Origin: Alphaproteobacteria bacterium
Lineage (GTDB): Bacteria; Pseudomonadota; Alphaproteobacteria; UBA2966
Length of the DNA stretch: 38,174 nt
Reading direction: 5' to 3'
Assembly (NCBI GenBank): GCA_030740435.1
Contig: JASLXG010000145.1
Span: 1 to 38,174, forward strand
Both the position numbers and the translations under genes were made by a program. The notes under the pieces are model-generated. The model did not search any database. It was not told the origin of the DNA and was given only the letters and a program-made list of their open reading frames with translations. Positions 34,287 through 38,174 of the stretch are shown one piece after another. Position 1 is the stretch's first letter, and each line of letters begins with the position of its first letter.

Positions 34287-35702
34287 ATGCCGCCAGCCAA
34301 AGCCTCGCCCCAGGCCGCCATTCCCTCCGTTGACCGCGTGCTCGGCCTGGCCGGGCTGGCCGACGCCATCGCCGCCCATGGCCGGCCGCTGGTCACCGAT
34401 GCCGTGCGCGCGGCCTTGGCCGATCTGCGCCGGCGTCTGGCCGACAAAAAAACCGGCGAGCCGGCGGCCGAGGCAGCCATCATCGCCGACGTACTGGCGC
34501 GCCTCGAAGCCCTCAAGCGGCCGCCGCTGACCAGGGTCCTCAACCTCTCGGGCACCATCATCCACACCAACCTGGGCCGGGCCCTGCTGCCGGCCGCCGC
34601 GGCCCAGGCCATGGTGGCGGCGGCGACCTCGGCGGTGGATCTGGAATACGACCTCGGCAGCGGCCGGCGCGGCGATCGTGACAGCCGGCTCGAGGGCTGG
34701 CTCTGCCGCCTCACCGGCGCCCCGGCGGCGACCGTGGTCAACAACAATGCCGCCGCCGTGTTGCTGGTGCTCGACAGCCTGGCGAGGCGCAAGCAGGTGC
34801 CGGTATCGCGCGGCGAGCTGATCGAGATCGGCGGCTCCTTCCGTTTGCCCGACATCATGGCGCGTTCGCATTGCAAGCTGGTCGAAGTGGGCACCACCAA
34901 CCGCACCCATCTCGGCGACTTCGAGGCCGCGCTGGGGCCGCGCACCGGCTTGGTGATGAAGGTCCACACCAGCAACTACGTGGTCGAAGGTTTCACGGCC
35001 GCCGTGGCGGAAGCTGACCTCGCGAAACTCTGCCGGGCCCACGGCATCCCCTTCGTCGTCGACCTGGGCAGCGGCACGCTGGTCGACCTAGCGCGCTACG
35101 GCTTGCCGCACGAGCCGACACCGGCCGAGGCCCTGGCGGCAGGGGCCGACCTGGTGACGTTCTCCGGCGACAAGCTGCTGGGCGGGCCCCAGGCCGGCAT
35201 CATCGTCGGCCGAGCCGATCTTGTCGCCAAGCTGAAGAAGAACCCGCTCAAGCGCGCCTTGCGCATCGACAAGATCAGCACGGCGGCGCTGGGGGCCGTG
35301 CTGCCGCTTTACGCCGATCCCGAGCGCCTGCCCGAGCAGCTGCCGGCGCTCGGCTTCATGATCCGGGCCCAGGCCGACATCGAGGCCCAGGCGCGCCGCC
35401 TGGCGCCTCGGCTGGAGACGGCCCTGGAGAAGATCGGGGTCAGCGTCGCCCCCTGTTTGAGCCAGATCGGCTCCGGCGCGCTGCCCGACAAGGCACTGCC
35501 CAGTTGCGCCCTGGTGCTCAAGCCCGACGCCGGCTCGGGCCAGGCCCTGGCCCGCTTGGCGGCCCGCTTTCGCGGTCTGGCCCTGCCCGTCATCGGCCGC
35601 ATCCAGGACGGCGCGCTGTGGTTCGATCTGCGCTGCCTCGACGACGAAGAAGGGTTTTCGACCGGCCTCGCGGAACTCGCCACCGGGGCGGCGAAAAAAT
35701 GA
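34287..35702 (+). CDS. selA: L-seryl-tRNA(Sec) selenium transferase
   Basis: PLP enzyme converting seryl-tRNA(Sec) to selenocysteyl-tRNA(Sec). The 471-aa protein has the family segments LNLSGTIIHTNLGRALLP (about 85-102), VVNNNAAAVLL, EVGTTNRTHLGDFE and the PLP Lys296 in TFSGDKLLGGPQAGI. A helical N-domain precedes the fold. The stop overlaps the selB start (ATGA), so selA and selB are coupled. The start at 34287 gives the expected N-terminus. Confidence 0.95.
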   Translation: MPPAKASPQAAIPSVDRVLGLAGLADAIAAHGRPLVTDAVRAALADLRRRLADKKTGEPAAEAAIIADVLARLEALKRPPLTRVLNLSGTIIHTNLGRALLPAAAAQAMVAAATSAVDLEYDLGSGRRGDRDSRLEGWLCRLTGAPAATVVNNNAAAVLLVLDSLARRKQVPVSRGELIEIGGSFRLPDIMARSHCKLVEVGTTNRTHLGDFEAALGPRTGLVMKVHTSNYVVEGFTAAVAEADLAKLCRAHGIPFVVDLGSGTLVDLARYGLPHEPTPAEALAAGADLVTFSGDKLLGGPQAGIIVGRADLVAKLKKNPLKRALRIDKISTAALGAVLPLYADPERLPEQLPALGFMIRAQADIEAQARRLAPRLETALEKIGVSVAPCLSQIGSGALPDKALPSCALVLKPDAGSGQALARLAARFRGLALPVIGRIQDGALWFDLRCLDDEEGFSTGLAELATGAAKK

Positions 35703-37639
35703 TCGTCGCCACCGCCGGCCACGTCGACCACGGCAAGACGCTGCTGCTGAAGGCGCTCACCGGCGTCGATACCGACCGCCTGCCCGAGGAAAAAAAGCGC
35801 GGCCTCTCCATCGATCTCGGTTTCGCCTTCCGCGAGCTGCCGGGTGGCGACATCCTCGGCTTCATCGACGTGCCGGGGCACGAACGCTTCGTGCGCAACA
35901 TGCTGGTGGGCGTGGCGGCCATCGATTTCGTGCTTTTCGTGGTGGCGGCCGACGAAGGTCCCATGCCCCAGACCGCCGAGCACCTGGCGATACTGGATAT
36001 TCTGGGCATCGAACGCGGCGCCGTGGCGCTGACCAAGATCGACCGGGCCGAGCCCGAGCGCATCGCCGAGGTGACCACCCAGGTGCAGGAGATCCTGGCC
36101 CCCACCAGCCTGTCCGGGATTCCGATTTTCCCGCTCTCCTCTCTCTCCGGAGAGGGCGTCGAAGCTCTCAACGGACACCTCACCGAGACGGCGCTGGAGA
36201 TCCCGCCGCGCCCGGCAGGCGGCCGTTTTCGCCTTGCCGTGGACCGCTGCTTCACCATCTCGGGGGCCGGGTTGGTGGCCACGGGAACGGTCTTTTCCGG
36301 CACCATCGGGGTCGGCGAACGGCTGCTGCTGTCGCCGCCCGGCATCGAAGTCAGGCTGCGCAGCCTGCACGCCCAGAACCGCGACAGCCAGAGCGGACGG
36401 GCCGGCCAGCGCTGCGCCCTCAACATCGCCGGCAACGTCAAGCGCAGCGACGTGCAGCGCGGCCAATGGCTGCTCGAGGCCGCCGTCCACGCCCCGGTGC
36501 GGCGTCTCGACGCCCGCTTGAGGGTGTTGCCGGGAGAGGCCAAAGCGCTGCGCCACTGGACGCCGGTGCACGTCCACATCGGCGCCGCCGATGTCACCGG
36601 GCGCCTGGCACTGTTGCGCGACCGCAGCCTCAAGCCGGGCCAGACGGCGCTGGTGCAACTCGTGCTCGACCACCAGATCGGGGCACTGAGGGGCGATCAC
36701 TTCGTGCTCCGCGACCAGTCCGCCAAACGCACGCTGGGCGGTGGTATCGTGCTCGATCCCTTTGCGCCTGCCCGCGGCCGGGCGCGGCCCCAGCGCCTGG
36801 CCTATCTCGAAGCCATGGAGCGCGAAAGCCCGGGCGAGGCGCTCAAGGCGGCACTGGCCGCCCGGCCGCGCGACGGTGTCGACCTGGACCGCTTCGCCCG
36901 GGCCTGGAACCTCACCGCGGCCGAGGCCGAGGCGCTGGGCGACCGGGCCGGCGTCGTCGCCATCGGCGGCGGTGGGGGCGGCAACGACGCCATCGGCCTC
37001 GACAGCGGCCACTGGGAGAGCCTGCGGGCCGCCGTCATCGGCGCCCTGCGCCACTGGCACCGGCAAAAGCCCGACAGCGCCGGGCCCAGCGAGGTGGCGC
37101 TGCGCCTGGGCATCGACGAGCCCGTCGGGGCCCGCGTCTTTGCCGCCCTGATCCGCGATCTGGCGCGGCAAAAAGTTCTGCTGCGCGACGGCGCGGCGCT
37201 GCGCCTGCCCGACCACCGGCCGGAGATGTCGGCCCCCGATGCGGCGCTTTGGCAGCGCCTCGAGCCTTTTTTGCAGGAGGGCGGCGTGCGGCCGCCACGG
37301 CTGCGCGAGGTGGCGGCCGAGCTGGGCATCGATCTCAAGGCGCTGACCGGCTTTTATGGCCGGGCGGCGCGCCAGGGCCTGTTGCTGCCGGTGGCCGACA
37401 ACCGCTATTTCCCGCCCGCCGCCGTGGCCGAGTTGGCCCGCATCGCCGAGGATCTGGCCGGCCGCAGCTCCGACCAGGCCTTCACGGCGCGGCAATACCG
37501 CGACGCCGCCGGCATCGGCCGCAATTTGGCCATCGAGGTGCTGGAATACTTCGACAAGGTCAAGTTCACCGCCCGCAGCGGCGACAACCGCCGCCTCCGC
37601 CGCCCCGCCGCCGAGCTCTTCCCGGCGGCCGGGGAATGA
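35699..37639 (+). CDS. selB: Selenocysteine-specific elongation factor SelB
   Basis: GTPase that delivers selenocysteyl-tRNA to UGA codons marked by a SECIS element. The 646-aa protein has G1 GHVDHGKT (7-14), the switch region DRLPEEKKRGLSIDLGFAF, G3 DVPGHERFVRNM, and the TKID G4 motif. EF-Tu-like domains 2 and 3 and a C-terminal set of winged helices for SECIS binding follow (about 380-646). The ATG overlaps the selA stop. A longer in-frame reading from 35504 lies inside selA. No selC (tRNA-Sec) was found in the window on either strand. Confidence 0.95.
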   Translation: MIVATAGHVDHGKTLLLKALTGVDTDRLPEEKKRGLSIDLGFAFRELPGGDILGFIDVPGHERFVRNMLVGVAAIDFVLFVVAADEGPMPQTAEHLAILDILGIERGAVALTKIDRAEPERIAEVTTQVQEILAPTSLSGIPIFPLSSLSGEGVEALNGHLTETALEIPPRPAGGRFRLAVDRCFTISGAGLVATGTVFSGTIGVGERLLLSPPGIEVRLRSLHAQNRDSQSGRAGQRCALNIAGNVKRSDVQRGQWLLEAAVHAPVRRLDARLRVLPGEAKALRHWTPVHVHIGAADVTGRLALLRDRSLKPGQTALVQLVLDHQIGALRGDHFVLRDQSAKRTLGGGIVLDPFAPARGRARPQRLAYLEAMERESPGEALKAALAARPRDGVDLDRFARAWNLTAAEAEALGDRAGVVAIGGGGGGNDAIGLDSGHWESLRAAVIGALRHWHRQKPDSAGPSEVALRLGIDEPVGARVFAALIRDLARQKVLLRDGAALRLPDHRPEMSAPDAALWQRLEPFLQEGGVRPPRLREVAAELGIDLKALTGFYGRAARQGLLLPVADNRYFPPAAVAELARIAEDLAGRSSDQAFTARQYRDAAGIGRNLAIEVLEYFDKVKFTARSGDNRRLRRPAAELFPAAGE

Positions 37640-37658
37640 CAGGACCGATGCAACGCGG

Positions 37659-37687
37659 TTGCCGCCGCGCTCACGCCCCTCTAAGCT
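37659..37687 (+). promoter_or_regulatory. Putative promoter of the tiny transcription unit after selB
   Basis: TTGCCG (37659-37664) and TAAGCT (37682-37687) are spaced by 17 nt. Transcription would start near 37694, about 14 nt before the anti-SD-complementary sequence. The -10 match is modest, so this is a tentative call supported by the tidy layout up to the terminator at 37846. Confidence 0.35.
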
Positions 37688-37707
37688 GAGAGCGTGTTCA
37701 ACGAACG

Positions 37708-37721
37708 AAAGGAGGTGATCC
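37708..37721 (+). promoter_or_regulatory. Exceptionally long Shine-Dalgarno sequence
   Basis: AAAGGAGGTGATCC is a perfect 14-nt complement of the 3' end of 16S rRNA. The GGAGG core ends 7 nt before the ATG at 37723, an ideal spacing. No other gene in the window has an SD longer than about 7 nt. Confidence 0.85.
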
Positions 37722-37722
37722 C

Positions 37723-37803
37723 ATGTCGAGTGAATTGCGAGCCCCAGAGCTCAGCCTTGGTGTCCGTCGCCGGCAGCGGAGCAACCTCTTCTCCGGAAGC
37801 TGA
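37723..37803 (+). CDS. Candidate 26-aa microprotein with perfect Shine-Dalgarno
   Basis: The ORF starts MSSELRAPELSL, continues GVRRRQRSN and ends LFSGS followed by TGA. It is basic in the middle and hydrophilic, with no signal or membrane segment. It is framed by a promoter-like sequence, the 14-nt SD and a perfect-stem terminator, giving a predicted mRNA of about 180 nt. I do not recognise a function. An alternative is that the RNA itself, carrying a near-complete anti-anti-SD, is the functional product. Confidence 0.6.
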   Translation: MSSELRAPELSLGVRRRQRSNLFSGS

Positions 37804-37845
37804 CACCGGATCACAAGATCAGGGCTGAACTTGGGCCCATTCACG

Positions 37846-37876
37846 GAAAGGCGGCCATCCGGCCGCCTTTCTTTTT
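37846..37876 (+). terminator. Strong intrinsic terminator
   Basis: GAAAGGCGGCC (37846-37856) pairs perfectly with GGCCGCCTTTC (37861-37871) around a 4-nt ATCC loop and is followed by TTTTTAT. This is a textbook rho-independent terminator ending the 26-aa unit. Confidence 0.92.
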
Positions 37877-37884
37877 ATCTCTGT

Positions 37885-37899
37885 GCGGCCTCGGGCCGC
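37885..37899 (+). terminator. Second small hairpin after the terminator
   Basis: GCGGCC (37885-37890), TCG loop, GGCCGC (37894-37899), then CTTTCATT. It may back up the preceding terminator or serve the minus-strand gene fragment at 37930. The T-tract is weak. Confidence 0.4.
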
Positions 37900-37929
37900 C
37901 TTTCATTGTGATCCGGTGGGAAATGCGGG

Positions 37930-38040
37930 CTATTTGAACGCCGCGGCCAGCATCTTCTCGACCAAGGTGTGGGCCTTGGCCGCGGCAGCAGATGACATGT
38001 GGCAGCTGGCATCGTCTCCATAATCGGCGTCAAAGTGGCC
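37930..38040 (-). pseudogene. 3' fragment of an unidentified gene cut by an IS element
   Basis: On the minus strand an open frame runs from the IS boundary to a TAG stop at 37932-37930, encoding 36 residues starting GHFDADYGDDASCHMSS and ending VEKMLAAAFK. Going upstream into the IS, the frame meets a TAA without a start codon, so the gene has lost its 5' part here. The rest may lie beyond the IS outside the window. Too short for me to assign a family. Confidence 0.5.
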
Positions 38041-38174
38041 TGCCCCCCGAAAACTGGTCCAGCCCGGATGTTAGGATTGGGTTGGCTTGAAGGAGGGCAA
38101 AATGGCGAAGAAGAATCACACGGTTGAGCAGATTATCGGCAAGCTCCGCGAGGCGGAGGTCCGGCTAAGCCAGG
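38041..38174 (+). mobile_element. Left end of an IS3-family insertion sequence (cut by the window end)
   Basis: The element appears to begin at TGCCCCCCGAAAACTGGTCC, a TG-starting terminal inverted repeat of IS3 type. The transposase orfA starts 61 bp inside. The right end, orfB and the target duplication are outside the window, so the exact boundary is inferred from where the interrupted minus-strand frame stops making sense. Confidence 0.75.
38102..38174 (+). CDS. IS3-family transposase OrfA (N-terminal part only)
   Basis: The first 24 codons read MAKKNHTVEQIIGKLREAEV followed by RLSQ, the typical start of the helix-turn-helix OrfA protein of IS3-family elements. AAGGAGGG lies 6 nt upstream of the ATG. 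The gene runs off the end of the window; orfB would follow, usually by programmed -1 frameshift. Confidence 0.9.
   Translation, partial: MAKKNHTVEQIIGKLREAEVRLSQ

Noticed and set aside
35309-37495. A 728-codon open frame antisense to selA/selB
   Set aside because: Shadow of selA/selB; no recognisable domain.
37708-37721. Fragment of a 16S rRNA gene 3' end on the minus strand
   Set aside because: The match ends exactly at the 14 nt of the anti-SD complement; the sequence beyond it does not continue as 16S rRNA, and an ORF follows at SD spacing.
37801-37845. UGA at the end of the 26-aa ORF as a selenocysteine codon
   Set aside because: The read-through frame would run through the strong terminator and has no recognisable SECIS hairpin right after the UGA.
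37640-37930. tRNA-Sec (selC) next to selB
   Set aside because: No GGTTCGA-type T-arm or TCA anticodon stem of the long Sec tRNA type on either strand.

Overview
The window looks like chromosomal DNA of a GC-rich alphaproteobacterium, probably Rhodospirillales-like. The evidence is the CckA-pathway proteins ChpT and CtrA next to a chemotaxis and flagellar block, paired TTAA motifs with GANTC sites in front of cheA, and an NAD-dependent formate dehydrogenase of the Fds type. Genes are tightly packed, several overlap by 4 bp (ATGA or GTGA), and start choices are usually backed by a purine-rich ribosome binding site. The genus assignment is inference.

Region 1 (1-4.65 kb, minus strand): a tRNA-Leu(UAA) with its own promoter, then a two-gene formate dehydrogenase operon. 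It encodes a fused FdsG-FdsB flavoprotein followed by FdsA, which has a cysteine molybdenum ligand.

Region 2 (4.69-14.2 kb): chpT, then cheA-cheW-cheY-cheB-cheR on the plus strand, convergent ctrA, and divergent fliI-fliJ. This is a motility and cell-cycle block. CheA is elaborate (HPt, P3, P4, two CheW-like domains, REC). Possible CtrA half-sites precede both cheA and ctrA.

Region 3 (14.3-26.5 kb): mostly acyl-CoA and carbon metabolism in short units on alternating strands. It holds an enoyl-CoA hydratase, an AMACR-type family III protein, phosphopentomutase, two acyl-CoA dehydrogenases, a GST-like protein, a Bcr/CflA-type MFS exporter, ArfB, the OtnI/OtnK pair for tetronate catabolism, and a MaoC/CitE-like lyase pair. 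Convergent genes are often separated by, or end in, inverted repeats or overlapping stop codons.

Region 4 (26.6-33.5 kb) is the least ordinary part. On the plus strand are a small hydrophobic ORF, an MBL-fold hydrolase and an orphan BcrB/HgdB-type radical dehydratase or reductase subunit. Facing them is a minus-strand operon: a REC-MBL fusion, a B12-dependent acyl-CoA mutase large subunit lacking the usual methylmalonyl-CoA-specifying residues, its separate 132-aa cobalamin subunit, and a lipoprotein S41 protease-like protein. The operon looks like an undescribed or poorly described acyl-CoA rearrangement system; its substrate cannot be read from the sequence.

Region 5 (33.6-38.2 kb): a small SAM methyltransferase, then selA-selB for selenocysteine insertion (no selC and no recognisable selenoprotein in the window). 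After these comes a tiny free-standing transcription unit with a promoter-like sequence, a 14-nt perfect anti-SD complement, a 26-codon ORF and a strong terminator. The window ends in an IS3-type element that cuts off the 3' end of an unidentified minus-strand gene.
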